Shown here piece after piece: positions 39,715 to 50,266 of a DNA stretch of 64,000 nucleotides. Position 1 is the stretch's first letter. Every line of letters starts with the position of its first letter. Below the pieces are notes generated by a model. The model was given only the letters and a program-made list of their open reading frames with translations, was not told the origin of the DNA and searched no databases. The position numbers and the translations under genes were made by a program. The DNA is taken from NCBI RefSeq assembly GCF_014643735.1, contig NZ_BMKA01000002.1:868001-932000 (forward strand). The letters run 5' to 3'. Source of the stretch: Neptunicoccus cionae (GTDB lineage Bacteria; Pseudomonadota; Alphaproteobacteria; Rhodobacterales; Rhodobacteraceae).

Positions 39715-41336
39715 GCATTACCAGTGCGAACCGTTTGGAGTTGTTGCAAATCGCTGATGCGGTTGCCCGCGAAAAAATGATCGACCCCGATCTGGTGTTG
39801 CAGGCGATGGAAGAATCTTACGCCAAAGCCGCCAAATCGAAATACGGCCCCGAACTGGACATCCGCGCCAAGATCGACCGTAAATCCGGCGAACTGGAAA
39901 TGACCCGCGTGCGCGAAGTCGTGGGCGAGGTTGAAAACCACTTCATCGAGATGACAGTTGAAGAGGCCCGCGCCCATCTGGACAACCCCGAAGTGGGTGA
40001 CTGGGTGATCGACGATCTGCCGCCAATGGATTTTGGCCGGATTGCTGCACAGTCTGCGAAACAGGTTATCCTGCAAAAAGTGCGCGAAGCAGAGCGTGAG
40101 CGTCAGTACGACGAATTCAAAGACCGCGAAGGCACCATCATCAACGGTCTGGTCAAACGTGTGGAATACGGCAACGTGATTGTGGATGTGGGCCGCGGCG
40201 AAGCCGTGCTGCGCCGCGACCAGCTGATCAACCGCGAATTGTTCCGCAACGGTGACCGCATCCGCGCCTACATCAAAGAAGTCCGTTCCGAAATGCGCGG
40301 TCCACAAATCTTCCTCAGCCGCACCTGCCCTGAATTCATGGCAGAGCTGTTCAAAATGGAAGTTCCGGAAATCTATGATGGCATCATCGAAATCAAGGCG
40401 GTTGCCCGTGATCCGGGTTCCCGCGCCAAGATCGGTGTGATCTCGTTTGATAACTCCATTGATCCGGTCGGTGCCTGTGTTGGTATGCGCGGTAGCCGCG
40501 TTCAGGCAGTTGTGAACGAACTGCAAGGTGAAAAGATCGACATCATTCCTTGGAACGATGACGCGCCGACCTTCCTTGTGAACGCTTTGCAGCCTGCAGA
40601 GGTTTCCAAGGTTGTTCTGGACGACGATGCGGAACGGATCGAAGTTGTGGTGCCGGACGATCAACTGTCCCTCGCCATCGGCCGTCGCGGTCAGAACGTA
40701 CGACTGGCAAGCCAGCTTACCGGTCTGGACATCGACATCATGACCGAAGCCGAAGAATCCGAGCGTCGTCAGAAAGAGTTCGAAGAGCGCTCCAAACTGT
40801 TCATGGACACGATGAACGTAGACGAAGTTGTGGCACAGCTTCTGGTTTCCGAGGGCTTTGCCACATTGGAAGAGGTTGCCTACATCGAAATCGAAGAACT
40901 GCTGTCGATTGAAGGCTTTGATCAGGACACCGCCGAAGAATTGCAGGCCCGTGCCCGTGAATCTCTGGACGAAATGAACGCCAAGGCGCTTGAAGAAGCC
41001 AAGGAACTGGGTGTTGAACAATCCCTGATCGACTTTGAAGGTCTGACACCGCAAATGATGGTCGCTCTGGCCAAAGACGGCGTGAAAACGCTGGAAGATT
41101 TTGCAACCTGTGCTGACTGGGAACTGGCCGGTGGCTATACCACAGTAGATGGTAAACGGGTCAAGGACGAAGGTCTGCTGGAAACATTCGATGTGGGTCT
41201 GGACGAAGCACAACAACTGGTGATGACAGCCCGCCTGATGCTGGGTTGGGTCACAGAAGAGCAACTTGCCGAAGATGCGGCCGGCGATGAAGTCGAAGAA
41301 GACGACGCCGAAACAGCCGAGGAGTCCGAAGTCTGA
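39711..41336 (+). CDS. nusA: Transcription termination/antitermination factor NusA
   Basis: 541 aa. N-terminal RNA-polymerase-binding domain, S1 domain (about 130-200), two KH domains ([42 protein letters not shown]), and C-terminal helix-hairpin-helix acidic repeats (about 370-500) ending in a Glu/Asp-rich tail. It modulates pausing and termination and works with Rho, also encoded here. Its 3' end lies 18 nt before the ylxR start. Confidence 0.98.
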   Translation: MSITSANRLELLQIADAVAREKMIDPDLVLQAMEESYAKAAKSKYGPELDIRAKIDRKSGELEMTRVREVVGEVENHFIEMTVEEARAHLDNPEVGDWVIDDLPPMDFGRIAAQSAKQVILQKVREAERERQYDEFKDREGTIINGLVKRVEYGNVIVDVGRGEAVLRRDQLINRELFRNGDRIRAYIKEVRSEMRGPQIFLSRTCPEFMAELFKMEVPEIYDGIIEIKAVARDPGSRAKIGVISFDNSIDPVGACVGMRGSRVQAVVNELQGEKIDIIPWNDDAPTFLVNALQPAEVSKVVLDDDAERIEVVVPDDQLSLAIGRRGQNVRLASQLTGLDIDIMTEAEESERRQKEFEERSKLFMDTMNVDEVVAQLLVSEGFATLEEVAYIEIEELLSIEGFDQDTAEELQARARESLDEMNAKALEEAKELGVEQSLIDFEGLTPQMMVALAKDGVKTLEDFATCADWELAGGYTTVDGKRVKDEGLLETFDVGLDEAQQLVMTARLMLGWVTEEQLAEDAAGDEVEEDDAETAEESEV

Positions 41337-41354
41337 TGCGTCAGATTTCGGGAT

Positions 41355-42002
41355 ATGCCATTGGGTCGCGCTGGACGAAAGACACAAACCGATGAAACCA
41401 CCCGCCGCTGCATAGCGACGGGAGAGGTTCAGCCCTGCAAAGGGCTCATTCGGTTTGTCCTCTCGCCAGACGGCGTGGTGACACCTGACTTGGCCGAACG
41501 CCTTCCCGGGCGTGGCATGTGGGTCAGCGCAGAGCGATCTGCGCTGGAACTCTCTATTAAGAAAAATCTGTTCTCTAGGGCGGCAAAAGCGCGGGCAACT
41601 GTGCCGGATGGCTTGCTGGACTTGTTGGAACAGCTCCTGGTTCAGCGGCTTGTGGACCTGATTTCCCTTGCCCGCAGGGGTGGAAATGCTATTTGTGGGT
41701 TTGAAAAGACCAAAGGCGCGCTAATTTCCGAAGCTGCCTTGGTTCTGCTGCAGTCAAATGACGGCTCGGAATCCCAAAAACGCAAGCTTCGCCCGCCGAA
41801 CGGCCAGAATACCTATATTTCCTGCCTGACAGCCTCCGAATTGGGTTTGGCTTTTGGGCGCGACTATGTGATACATGCGGCGCTTGTCGGCGGGGGTTTG
41901 ACAAAATCGGTCAAACGCGATGCGACAAGGCTTGCCGGACTACGCGGCAGGGATGCCATAACAGAGGCAAAGCAGCCGGACGATCCGGCGGTGAAAGGTT
42001 AA
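41355..42002 (+). CDS. ylxR: YlxR-type (DUF448) RNA-binding domain with C-terminal L7Ae-like domain
   Basis: 215 aa. N-terminal DUF448 motif (RRCIATGEVQPCKGLIRFVL, then GRGMWVSA) followed, from about residue 95, by an L7Ae/Rpl30-like region (LISLARRGGNAICGFEKTK). YlxR in other bacteria affects RNase P or transcription; the fused form is typical of alphaproteobacteria. The TGA of nusA and an in-frame stop upstream leave ATG 41355 as the first start. The infB ATG follows 6 nt after its stop. Confidence 0.9.
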   Translation: MPLGRAGRKTQTDETTRRCIATGEVQPCKGLIRFVLSPDGVVTPDLAERLPGRGMWVSAERSALELSIKKNLFSRAAKARATVPDGLLDLLEQLLVQRLVDLISLARRGGNAICGFEKTKGALISEAALVLLQSNDGSESQKRKLRPPNGQNTYISCLTASELGLAFGRDYVIHAALVGGGLTKSVKRDATRLAGLRGRDAITEAKQPDDPAVKG

Positions 42003-42008
42003 AGACGA

Positions 42009-44507
42009 ATGAGCGACGACGATAAAAAGCCATTGGGGTTGGGCGGTAGCCGACCATCTACAAGCCGTGTACGGCAGAGTTTTTCCCATGGGCGCACTAA
42101 ATCGGTTGTGGTCGAGAAGAAGCGCAAGCGTGTGATCGTGCCAAAACCGGGCACATCCGGCGGCGGTTCTGGTGGTAAATCCGGTGGCGTGAACGCACCG
42201 GGCATTTCCGACGTGGAAATGGAGCGCCGTAAGAAGGCGTTGCTCGCGGCCAAGGCACAAGAAGCCGAGCGCGCTGCCAAAGAGGCAGAAGAAACCGCAC
42301 GCCGCGAGGCAGAGCGGGACGAGCGCCGCCGTGATAAAGAAGAAAAAGAACGGGCCGAAGAGGAACGCGCAGAACGTCTGCGCGCCAAGGAACAGGCCGA
42401 GAAGGACGCCAAGGAAGCAGCGAACAAACCCGCGGCCAAGGCGAAACCCGAAGCCAAACCTGCGGATACCGTTGCTCCGGTTGATCCGGCTGCTGTAGAA
42501 GCCGCCGCTGCCAAGGCACCGGCCAAAGGTCCGAAACGGGACGACAAAGGTCCATCCCGCGCTGACGACAAAAAACCTGCTCGTGGCAAAGGCGGCGATG
42601 ACCGTCGCAGCTCTGGCAAGTTGACAATCAATCAGGCTCTGTCGGGGCGCGAAGGTGGACGCCAACGCTCTATGGCCGCGATGAAACGCGCACAAGAGCG
42701 GGAACGCCGCAAAACAATGGGCGGCAACCAAGAGCGCGAGAAGATCATTCGCGACGTGCAGGTCCCAGAGGCGATTACCGTTCAGGAACTTGCCAACCGT
42801 ATGGCCGAAAAGACCGCTGCTGTTGTTAAGTCTTTGATGACAAACGGTATCATGGCGACGCAGAACCAGACAATCGACGCAGATACTGCGGAATTGATTG
42901 TGGAAGAGTTCGGCCACAAAGTGGTGCGTGTTTCTGACGCTGACGTTGAAGAAGCGATCATCACTGTTGAAGACAAAGCCGAAGATCTGGAGCCGCGCGC
43001 CCCTGTCATCACCATCATGGGCCACGTTGACCACGGGAAAACTTCCGTACTCGACGCGATCCGTAAAACCAACGTTGTGTCAGGCGAGGCCGGTGGCATC
43101 ACCCAGCACATCGGTGCGTATCAGATCACCACGGATGACGGCACGTTGTTGTCCTTCCTCGATACACCGGGCCACGCGGCGTTTACGTCGATGCGGGCAA
43201 GGGGTGCGCAGGTCACAGACATCGTGGTTCTGGTTGTGGCTGCTGACGACAGCGTCATGCCCCAAACGATTGAGGCGATCCACCACGCCCATGCGGCCAA
43301 AGTGCCGATGATCGTGGCGATCAACAAAATGGACAAACCCGGTGCGGACCCTGATGCGGTCCGTGCAGAACTGCTGCGTCACGAAGTGATCGTAGAAGCT
43401 ATGTCCGGTGATGTTCAGGACGTTGAGATGTCTGCGCTGAAAGGCGAAGGGCTCGACAAATTGCTCGAAGCTATCTCGCTGCAATCCGAACTGCTGGAAC
43501 TGACAGCCAACCCCAACCGCAATGCCGAAGGCGCTGTGATCGAGGCGAAGCTGGACGTAGGCCGCGGCCCTGTTGCCACGGTTCTGGTGCAAAACGGTAC
43601 ATTGCGCAAAGGCGATATCTTCGTTGTGGGTGAGCAGTACGGTAAAGTTCGTGCGTTGATCAACGACAAGGGTGAACGCGTGGACGAAGCCGGACCATCT
43701 GTTCCGGTAGAGGTTCTGGGCCTGAATGGTGCACCTGAAGCCGGTGATGTTCTGAACGTTGTATCCAGCGAATCAGAAGCGCGCGAAATTGCGGACTACC
43801 GCCACAGCGCGGCCAAAGACAAGAAAGCCGCAGCTGGCGCCGGTACCACGCTGGATCAGTTGCTTGCCAAAGCCAAAGCAGACGAAAACGTTTCCGAACT
43901 GCCAATTCTGGTGAAAGCGGACGTGCAAGGTTCTGCCGAAGCGATTGTTCAAGCGATGGAAAAAGTCGGCAACGACGAAGTCCGCGTCCGGGTTCTGCAC
44001 TCCGGCGTTGGCGCCATCACAGAAAGCGACGTGACACTGGCCGAAGCCTCTGGCGCGCCGATCATCGGCTTTAACGTACGGGCCAACGCGCCAGCACGGA
44101 ACAGCGCCAACCAGAAGGGTGTGGAAATCCGCTATTATTCCATCATCTACGATCTGGTTGACGATGTGAAAGCTGCGGCCTCTGGCCTTCTGTCTGCCGA
44201 GATCAAGGAAACCTTCATCGGTTACGCATCCATCAAGGAAGTCTTCAAGATTTCCGGCACAGGCAAGATTGCCGGTTGTGAAGTCACCGAAGGTGTTGCC
44301 CGCCGCTCTGCAGGTGTGCGTTTGCTGCGTGACAACGTTGTGATCCACGAAGGCAAACTGAAAACCCTGAAACGCTTTAAAGACGAAGTGAAAGAAGTTC
44401 AGGGCGGTCAGGAATGTGGTATGGCCTTTGAAAACTACGAGGATATCCGCGAAGGTGACGTGATCGAGATCTTTGAAACCGAAGAGATCGAACGCAAACT
44501 GGATTAA
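42009..44507 (+). CDS. infB: Translation initiation factor IF-2
   Basis: 832 aa. A charged Lys/Glu/Ala-rich N-terminal region (residues 1-250) is followed by IF-2N ([19 protein letters not shown]), the GTPase domain with G1 GHVDHGKT near 337, DTPGHAAF and NKMDKPGAD, and C-terminal domains. It brings fMet-tRNA to the 30S subunit. Last gene of the operon, followed by a strong terminator. Confidence 0.98.
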   Translation: MSDDDKKPLGLGGSRPSTSRVRQSFSHGRTKSVVVEKKRKRVIVPKPGTSGGGSGGKSGGVNAPGISDVEMERRKKALLAAKAQEAERAAKEAEETARREAERDERRRDKEEKERAEEERAERLRAKEQAEKDAKEAANKPAAKAKPEAKPADTVAPVDPAAVEAAAAKAPAKGPKRDDKGPSRADDKKPARGKGGDDRRSSGKLTINQALSGREGGRQRSMAAMKRAQERERRKTMGGNQEREKIIRDVQVPEAITVQELANRMAEKTAAVVKSLMTNGIMATQNQTIDADTAELIVEEFGHKVVRVSDADVEEAIITVEDKAEDLEPRAPVITIMGHVDHGKTSVLDAIRKTNVVSGEAGGITQHIGAYQITTDDGTLLSFLDTPGHAAFTSMRARGAQVTDIVVLVVAADDSVMPQTIEAIHHAHAAKVPMIVAINKMDKPGADPDAVRAELLRHEVIVEAMSGDVQDVEMSALKGEGLDKLLEAISLQSELLELTANPNRNAEGAVIEAKLDVGRGPVATVLVQNGTLRKGDIFVVGEQYGKVRALINDKGERVDEAGPSVPVEVLGLNGAPEAGDVLNVVSSESEAREIADYRHSAAKDKKAAAGAGTTLDQLLAKAKADENVSELPILVKADVQGSAEAIVQAMEKVGNDEVRVRVLHSGVGAITESDVTLAEASGAPIIGFNVRANAPARNSANQKGVEIRYYSIIYDLVDDVKAAASGLLSAEIKETFIGYASIKEVFKISGTGKIAGCEVTEGVARRSAGVRLLRDNVVIHEGKLKTLKRFKDEVKEVQGGQECGMAFENYEDIREGDVIEIFETEEIERKLD

Positions 44508-44524
44508 TCCGGACCCGTTTGAGC

Positions 44525-44554
44525 AAAAGGGCGCGCGCAAGCTGCGCCCTTTTT
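44525..44554 (+). terminator. Rho-independent terminator after infB
   Basis: AAAAGGGCGC (44525-44534) and GCGCCCTTTTT (44544-44554) pair across a 9-nt loop; the stem ends in a T-run. Confidence 0.92.
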
Positions 44555-44568
44555 CGTTTCGGCTGGCC

Positions 44569-44607
44569 ATTTGAGCCTCCGGCGGGGATATTTGAAACCA
44601 GAAGAAG
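44569..44607 (+). repeat. Intergenic CCTCCGGCGGGGATATTT...CCAGAAGAAG motif, copy C
   Basis: Follows the infB terminator and runs directly into the hslV start region. CCTCCGGCGGGGATATT is identical to copy A for 17 bases, and CCAGAAGAAG is identical for 10. Confidence 0.75.
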
Positions 44608-44620
44608 AATGGTGACATAC

Positions 44621-45184
44621 ATGAGCGAAGATAAATTTCCAGGCTGGCACGGCACAACGATTGTCGGCGTGCGCAAGGGCGGTGAAGTGGTTCTGGCAGG
44701 CGACGGTCAGGTTTCACTGGGGCAAACTGTAATCAAAGGCACAGCACGCAAGGTGCGCCGGATTTCGCCCGGTGGCCATGATGTCGTTTGTGGCTTTGCC
44801 GGATCGACAGCGGATGCCTTTACCCTGCTGGAGCGGCTTGAAGCCAAGCTGGAGGCCTCTCCGGGGCAACTGGCGAAAGCCTCGGTCGAGTTAGCCAAAG
44901 ACTGGCGCATGGACAAATATCTGCGCAATTTGGAAGCCATGCTGATTGTCACGGATGGCACGGATTTGTTTGTGATTACCGGCGCTGGTGATGTGCTGGA
45001 ACCCGAGAACAACGTGGCGGCCATTGGGTCTGGCGGCAATTTCGCGCTCGCCGCGGCGCGCGCTATGGCGGACAGCGATAAATCCGCAGAAGAGGTGGCC
45101 CGCCGCGCCTTGGAAATTGCCGCAGAAATTTGCGTCTATACCAACGGCAATATGACGGTTGAGAAGATTTCCGGTTCGGCGTGA
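44621..45184 (+). CDS. hslV: ATP-dependent protease subunit HslV
   Basis: 187 aa. Ntn-hydrolase peptidase of the HslUV complex; T12 in HGTTIVGV becomes the catalytic N-terminal threonine after removal of an 11-residue leader. In E. coli only Met precedes it. ATG 44621 matches the alphaproteobacterial N-terminus pattern (FPGWHGTT); an ATG at 44609, 1 nt after the repeat, is possible. hslU lies 92 nt downstream. Confidence 0.95.
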   Translation: MSEDKFPGWHGTTIVGVRKGGEVVLAGDGQVSLGQTVIKGTARKVRRISPGGHDVVCGFAGSTADAFTLLERLEAKLEASPGQLAKASVELAKDWRMDKYLRNLEAMLIVTDGTDLFVITGAGDVLEPENNVAAIGSGGNFALAAARAMADSDKSAEEVARRALEIAAEICVYTNGNMTVEKISGSA

Positions 45185-45276
45185 CCGGCGACGGTCTGCG
45201 CGCTAGTGGAGCGAACTGGCCCCTAATGCGCTGTTGGCCGTTAAACGAATTGCAGATTAATTAAGGCGACGAGTGA

Positions 45277-46584
45277 ATGACTGATTTGACACCACGCGAA
45301 ATAGTAAGCGAACTGGACCGGTTTATCATCGGACAGAAGGATGCCAAGCGGGCAGTGGCTGTGGCCCTGCGCAACCGTTGGCGGCGCAAACACCTGTCTG
45401 ACGACCTGCGCGATGAAGTGTATCCGAAAAACATCCTGATGATCGGCCCGACCGGCGTTGGGAAAACCGAAATCTCCCGTCGTTTGGCCAAGCTGGCGAA
45501 AGCGCCATTTCTGAAAGTCGAGGCGACCAAGTTCACCGAAGTGGGCTATGTTGGCCGCGATGTGGAACAGATCGTGCGCGATCTTGTGGACAGCGCCATC
45601 GTGATGATCCGCGAACATAAGCGTGAAGAGGTTAAGGCCAACGCCCATGGCGCTGCCGAGGAACGGGTGCTCGACGCACTGACGGGCCCTGAAAGCCGCG
45701 AACAAACCCGCGAGATGTTCCGCAAGAAACTGCGTGAAGGGTTGTTGGACGATAAGGAAATCGAACTGGATGTAGCTGATACCTCCAACCCCATGCAAAT
45801 GATGGATATTCCGGGCCAACCAGGTGGCAACATGGGGATGATGAACCTTGGCGATATCTTTGGCAAAGCATTTTCAGGCCGCACCCAACGCCGCAAAATG
45901 AAGGTGTCCGACAGCTACAAAGTGTTGATCGACGAAGAGGCCGACAAGCTGGTGGATCAAGAGTCTGTCACCCGCGAAGCTGTTGTTGCCGTTGAAGAAA
46001 ATGGCATCGTATTTCTGGATGAGATCGACAAGGTCTGCGCCAAATCCGATGCCCGTGGCGGCGACGTGTCCCGTGAAGGCGTGCAGCGCGATCTGTTGCC
46101 TTTGATTGAGGGCACCACCGTATCGACCAAACACGGGCCGGTGAAAACCGACCACATCCTGTTCATCGCCTCCGGTGCCTTTCACATCGCCAAACCCAGC
46201 GATCTGTTGCCGGAACTTCAGGGCCGTCTGCCGATCCGTGTAGAGCTTCGCGCGCTGACGGAAGAAGATTTCGTGCGCATCCTGACCGAAACAGACAATG
46301 CGCTGACCCGTCAATATGCGGCGTTGATGGCTACGGAAAATGTCGAGGTCAGCTTTGATGAAAGCGGCATCGCAGCGATTGCCAAGATCGCGGCAGAGGT
46401 AAACGCCTCGGTCGAGAACATCGGGGCGCGGAGGCTTTATACCATCATTGAACGGGTGTTTGATGAACTGGGCTTCACCGCACCGGATCAGGGCGGCAGC
46501 AAGGTGCTGATTGATGCGGATTATGTGGAAGCCAACCTTGGCGAACTGGCCCGCAGCACGGATGTCAGCCGCTACGTGCTTTAG
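45277..46584 (+). CDS. hslU: ATP-dependent protease ATPase subunit HslU
   Basis: 435 aa AAA+ unfoldase. Walker A GPTGVGKT near residue 57, Walker [11 protein letters not shown] near 247, the sensor region [10 protein letters not shown], and the C-terminal RYVL tail that docks into HslV are all present. AAGG lies about 9 nt before the ATG. It unfolds substrates for HslV. A 92-nt gap from hslV may hold an additional promoter. Confidence 0.98.
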   Translation: MTDLTPREIVSELDRFIIGQKDAKRAVAVALRNRWRRKHLSDDLRDEVYPKNILMIGPTGVGKTEISRRLAKLAKAPFLKVEATKFTEVGYVGRDVEQIVRDLVDSAIVMIREHKREEVKANAHGAAEERVLDALTGPESREQTREMFRKKLREGLLDDKEIELDVADTSNPMQMMDIPGQPGGNMGMMNLGDIFGKAFSGRTQRRKMKVSDSYKVLIDEEADKLVDQESVTREAVVAVEENGIVFLDEIDKVCAKSDARGGDVSREGVQRDLLPLIEGTTVSTKHGPVKTDHILFIASGAFHIAKPSDLLPELQGRLPIRVELRALTEEDFVRILTETDNALTRQYAALMATENVEVSFDESGIAAIAKIAAEVNASVENIGARRLYTIIERVFDELGFTAPDQGGSKVLIDADYVEANLGELARSTDVSRYVL

Positions 46585-46622
46585 CGCGTGACCTTTGCGT
46601 TAATTCCTGATTTTTATCGCGT

Positions 46623-47852
46623 ATGACCACACTCCAGTTCATACGCGATAATCTTCGGTGGTTGGCAGCCGGTGTGCTACTGACCTTCCTGTCCAGCTTT
46701 GGACAGACCTACTTCATCTCCATTTTTGCAGGCGAAATACAGTCCGCCTTCGACCTGTCCCACGGGGATTGGGGTGGTCTCTATTTCCTTGGGACAATGG
46801 TTTCAGGGATGCTAATGATCTGGGCTGGCAGCTCGGCGGATCATTTTCGGGTGCGTGTGCTTGCCGTGATGGTAATGGCGACGCTTGCGGTGTTGTGCAT
46901 TGCCATGAGCCGGATCAGCGCGGTCTGGCTGCTTCCGTTTTTGGTGTTCGGGCTGCGGTTTACGGGGCAGGGGATGCTGTCTCATATCGCTGTTGTTGCG
47001 ATGGCGCGCTGGTTTGTGCGCGCACGGGGTAAGGCGATTTCCTACGCGGGGCTAGGTTTTGCGCTGGGGCAGGCGATCCTGCCCGTCGTCTTCGTCGCGC
47101 TGATGCTGCACTACGACTGGCAAAGCCTCTGGCTGATCTCTGCCGTCTTCCTGATCCTCTGTATCCCGTTGTTATTGTGGCTTTTAAAGGCGGAGCGCAT
47201 TCCGTCTGATGTGTCTACTTCATCGGATGCGACAGGCATGTCAGCCCGACACTGGACCCGAAAAGAAGTCCTGTCAGATTGGCGGTTTTGGGGGCTGATC
47301 CCGATCGCAACATTGTCGAGCACATTTGGCACCGCCCTGTTCTTTCAACAAGTGCATCTGGCAGAGGTCAAAGGCTGGAGCCATGTGGAACTGGTCGCCC
47401 TTTTCCCGATTTACACAGCCACGCTGGTGGTCTCGGGACTGTTTGGCGGCTGGGCTGTAGATCGTTGGGGCAGCGTCCGGTTGCTGGCCTTTTCGCAAAT
47501 TCCGATGGCCATCGGGTTTGTCATGCTCGGCATGTCCGACAGCCTACTTGTTGCCGCCATAGCCTTCGCAATTGTCGGTGTCGGCGGCGGAGCCTATGCC
47601 ACGATTGGCGCGTCTTTCTGGCCAGAGGTTTATGGAACCCGAAGTATCGGGTCGATCAAGGCACTGGCAACGGCACTAATGGTGTTTGGCTCTGCTGTGG
47701 GGCCGGCGTTTACCGGCTGGGGCATTGATCTGGGCGTGAATTTCCCTGACCAGATGGTGGCTTACGCGGTTTACATGGTGCTGGTGTCCCTGTGGACAGC
47801 CTATGTGACCCGTCGCATCCGCGTTGATATCACCGCGCCCGTTGCCGCCTGA
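46623..47852 (+). CDS. Major facilitator superfamily transporter
   Basis: 409 aa with about 12 hydrophobic segments in two halves separated by a hydrophilic loop near residues 185-220. No substrate-specific motif stands out. I see no ribosome site before the ATG, which follows a T-rich stretch, so the start could be leaderless or misplaced. It overlaps the convergent Smr gene by 23 bp. Confidence 0.85.
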   Translation: MTTLQFIRDNLRWLAAGVLLTFLSSFGQTYFISIFAGEIQSAFDLSHGDWGGLYFLGTMVSGMLMIWAGSSADHFRVRVLAVMVMATLAVLCIAMSRISAVWLLPFLVFGLRFTGQGMLSHIAVVAMARWFVRARGKAISYAGLGFALGQAILPVVFVALMLHYDWQSLWLISAVFLILCIPLLLWLLKAERIPSDVSTSSDATGMSARHWTRKEVLSDWRFWGLIPIATLSSTFGTALFFQQVHLAEVKGWSHVELVALFPIYTATLVVSGLFGGWAVDRWGSVRLLAFSQIPMAIGFVMLGMSDSLLVAAIAFAIVGVGGGAYATIGASFWPEVYGTRSIGSIKALATALMVFGSAVGPAFTGWGIDLGVNFPDQMVAYAVYMVLVSLWTAYVTRRIRVDITAPVAA

Positions 47853-48432
47853 GGTAAACGTAATAGGCCCCGCCGCCGCCATGTTTGCCGTGGGCCTGAG
47901 TGACCTGTAGCACCAGATGGGACACAGGGCCGGTTTTCAGCCATTCCGGCACGCCGGTGCGCAATACACCACTGCGAGGGCGGTTGAATTCGTCCACAAA
48001 CTGTTTGTTTCCCTTGCCGGTAATCACAAGGATCAGCCGGTTCCCCATCCGGTTTGCGTTCTGCACGAACATCTGCAACTGCATCCGCGCTTGATCCGCT
48101 GTCAGACCGTGCAGATCCAACGTGGCGTCAATCTCCAGCTGGCCTTTCAACAGCCGCTGAAAGTTGCGCCGGTCCATATTGGGGGAGGTCTGGTTCGGGC
48201 GATCGACAAAAGACGGCGGCTTGGCACGAGTGCTCGCCTTGGCCTGTGCCTTCGCACCGATTTTGAAGGGCTGGATATCCGGCGCTGGTGCGGTCGGCTT
48301 CTTTTTTGCCGGTTTGGAATTGGGCTGCGTGATCAGGGGCGGCATAGATTCGATGGATTCCACCTGCTCCACAACCTTGTTCCAAAGAGTCTGTTCATCA
48401 TCAGTCAGAGCGCGTCTTTTCTTGCGGGCCAT
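47830..48432 (-). CDS. Smr-domain protein
   Basis: 200 aa. A Lys/Pro-rich N-terminal region (1-100) precedes a small MutS-related (Smr) domain: LDLHGLTADQARMQL and ILVITGKGNKQF. The domain has endonuclease activity in characterised members. Stand-alone Smr proteins may act in ribosome rescue or DNA repair. It follows mltA by 3 nt, so the tim44-mltA-smr genes form an operon. Confidence 0.92.
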   Translation of the reverse strand: MARKKRRALTDDEQTLWNKVVEQVESIESMPPLITQPNSKPAKKKPTAPAPDIQPFKIGAKAQAKASTRAKPPSFVDRPNQTSPNMDRRNFQRLLKGQLEIDATLDLHGLTADQARMQLQMFVQNANRMGNRLILVITGKGNKQFVDEFNRPRSGVLRTGVPEWLKTGPVSHLVLQVTQAHGKHGGGGAYYVYLRRQRAR

Positions 48433-48435
48433 AGG

Positions 48436-49491
48436 CTAGCCCTCCGGCAGCAGGCGTTTGACGGAAGCGTGGGGCAGTAACGTGTACATCCGCCCACCAT
48501 CCTTGATGCGCCCTGCGGTACGGCCCGCTTCGGCCCCCGAACCATAGTAAATATCTGCCCGTTGCGCGCCTTTGATGGCCGATCCCACATCTTGGGCCAC
48601 CATAAGGCGGCGGATCGGGTCTTTGCCCTTCTTATCAATCCAAACAGGCGCACCGAGCGGGATGTAATCGTCGTCCACGGCGATGGTCCGCCCCGTGCTA
48701 ACAGAAACCCCCATCGCGCCGGGGGGGCCGGCTTCGACGTCCAGACCAGCCAGTTCACGGAAAAAGACAAAAGAAGGGTTGTGTTGAAGGATACGACGGC
48801 CGTCATTGGGGTTCTTGCGCACCCACGCCTTAATCCGTCCCGCCGAAGCCTTATGGGCAGAAAGGATGCCGCGACGCACCATTTCTTTCCCGATAGACCG
48901 ATAGGGTTGGCCGTTCTTGCCATCAAAGCCAACACGCATGGCGCCGCCTTCGTTCAGTTTGATCCGGCCGGATCCCTGCACATGCAGAAAGAAATTCTCA
49001 ACCGGATCGGACAGCCATGCCAGTTCCAGCCCGCGACCGGCCAAAGCACCGGATTCGATCTCGGCACGGGTTTTCCACGGCTTGCCGAGGGTCATTTCGC
49101 GGGGACGTTTATAAAGCGGGTACTGGAATTTACCGGCCCGATACCGCGACCCGACGATTTCCGGTTCGTAATATCCGGTAAAAAGCGTGTGCTTGCCGTC
49201 CTCTATCAGGACCGGTTGGAAGAAAAGTTCAAAAAACGCCCGCGCGTCTGTGGTTTTCTTGGCAAAGGCACAAAGCTCGGACCAGTCTTGCGCCTGTGTC
49301 TGGTTGTTCACGCGGATTTTATCGCATGATTGGACAAACACAGCCAGCGCCGCGCCGTGATCATCCGTTTCCCAGTCTGGTAATTCTGAAAAGGAAACGG
49401 CTTTAACGGTCATCGTATCTGCCTGTGCTGTTTGTGTCAGCGCACCGATTGCAAGAACGGCAGCCCGTAGAAATTCTGCCGTTCGTTTTAT
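48436..49491 (-). CDS. mltA: Membrane-bound lytic transglycosylase MltA, probable ATA start
   Basis: Murein transglycosylase A: FTGYYEPEIVGSRY, YKRPREMTL, SGRIKLNEGGAMRVGFDGKNG and a C-terminal 3D domain (DVGSAIKGAQRADIYYGSG) are typical. The first ATG (49413) would give 325 aa with no signal. The frame remains open upstream and encodes KRTAEFLRAAVLAIGALT then QTAQA-DT, a good Sec signal peptide with an AQA cleavage site. No ATG, GTG or TTG precedes it; ATA at 49489-49491 lies 7 nt after GGAG. I therefore start the 351-aa form there. A G-to-A base error is the alternative. No lipobox cysteine is seen. Confidence 0.85.
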   Translation of the reverse strand: MKRTAEFLRAAVLAIGALTQTAQADTMTVKAVSFSELPDWETDDHGAALAVFVQSCDKIRVNNQTQAQDWSELCAFAKKTTDARAFFELFFQPVLIEDGKHTLFTGYYEPEIVGSRYRAGKFQYPLYKRPREMTLGKPWKTRAEIESGALAGRGLELAWLSDPVENFFLHVQGSGRIKLNEGGAMRVGFDGKNGQPYRSIGKEMVRRGILSAHKASAGRIKAWVRKNPNDGRRILQHNPSFVFFRELAGLDVEAGPPGAMGVSVSTGRTIAVDDDYIPLGAPVWIDKKGKDPIRRLMVAQDVGSAIKGAQRADIYYGSGAEAGRTAGRIKDGGRMYTLLPHASVKRLLPEG

Positions 49492-49493
49492 CG

Positions 49494-50153
49494 TTACTCT
49501 CCGGTTGCAACCAGTTGCCAGTTCGGATCGTCACTTCCCATAATTCTGGCGAAAGTCCAAACATCTTTTTGACGTTTGATCACTTTGGGGTCGCCCTCGA
49601 TGATCTCACCAGAGCCGTCTTTGACACAGGACGTGATTTCAGCAACGAATTTCATGGTGATTTCTGCTTCGTTGTTGGCGGGATCGAACATGGCATCCAT
49701 CAGCTTCAATTCACGCATACCAATGAAATTAGCTTCTACTTTCAGACCCTTGGCCTGACGTTCTTCAACAACAGCGGCGAAGCTTTCGTAGACATCCGGT
49801 GACAGAAACCCCTTCAGCGTGTCCAGATCATCCCCTTCAAAGGCCATCAAGATCATTTCATAGGCCTGACGGGCGCCGGACTGGAATTCAGATACAGAGA
49901 AATCGGATTCTATGCGCTTCATTGCAGCAAAAGCCTGACCGGCGCGGCTGTCAGGATCGACGTGATCCGCGATGTCCGGATCAGGGCCGCCTTCGATCAC
50001 TTCGAAGTCGCGGGCAGGGCCGCCAGTGGTTGGGCCGGTGCGTTCTGCTGGCGGTTCGTATCCGTCGCGTGTTCCAAGAACATTACGCAACCGCAACACT
50101 AGAAATACGGCGATAGCCGCCAGAACAAGCAACTGAATTAGGGCGGAGTTCAT
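49494..50153 (-). CDS. Tim44-domain protein
   Basis: 219 aa. One N-terminal transmembrane helix (residues 5-23), a linker, and a C-terminal Tim44-like domain (QAFAAMKRIESDFSVSEF, FEGDDLDTLKGFLSPDVYESF). Bacterial Tim44-like proteins bind the inner membrane; roles in protein insertion or assembly are proposed. It starts the operon that continues to mltA, 2 nt after its stop codon, and smr. It is divergent from fxsA. Confidence 0.9.
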   Translation of the reverse strand: MNSALIQLLVLAAIAVFLVLRLRNVLGTRDGYEPPAERTGPTTGGPARDFEVIEGGPDPDIADHVDPDSRAGQAFAAMKRIESDFSVSEFQSGARQAYEMILMAFEGDDLDTLKGFLSPDVYESFAAVVEERQAKGLKVEANFIGMRELKLMDAMFDPANNEAEITMKFVAEITSCVKDGSGEIIEGDPKVIKRQKDVWTFARIMGSDDPNWQLVATGE

Positions 50154-50181
50154 GGAACCTCTTTCATATTTTTACAGAGAC

Positions 50182-50234
50182 GGTGGAATTCACCGCGTGT
50201 CACACTTATTTAGGACACAGTGGGGTTCAAGTCC
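50182..50234 (+). other. tRNA-Leu-like fragments in the tim44/fxsA intergenic region
   Basis: GGTGGAATT (50182-50190), TTTAGG (50209-50214) and GGGGTTCAAGTCC (50222-50234) occur in the order of D-arm, anticodon loop and T-arm of tRNA-Leu(UAG). The spacings are wrong (about 13 nt short between anticodon and T-arm) and no acceptor stem is seen. GTGTC and GACAC also pair within it. It is either a decayed remnant or a coincidence. Confidence 0.2.
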
Positions 50235-50266
50235 ACCGAATGCGAAAAGAGAGAATGTGAGGCCAG

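Noticed and set aside
39459-41387. 642-codon minus-strand frame opposite rimP-nusA
   Set aside because: Same antisense shadow effect; it spans two real genes and their junction.
41940-43034. 364-codon minus-strand frame opposite ylxR-infB
   Set aside because: Antisense shadow; crosses the ylxR/infB boundary and reads through infB's repetitive N-terminus.
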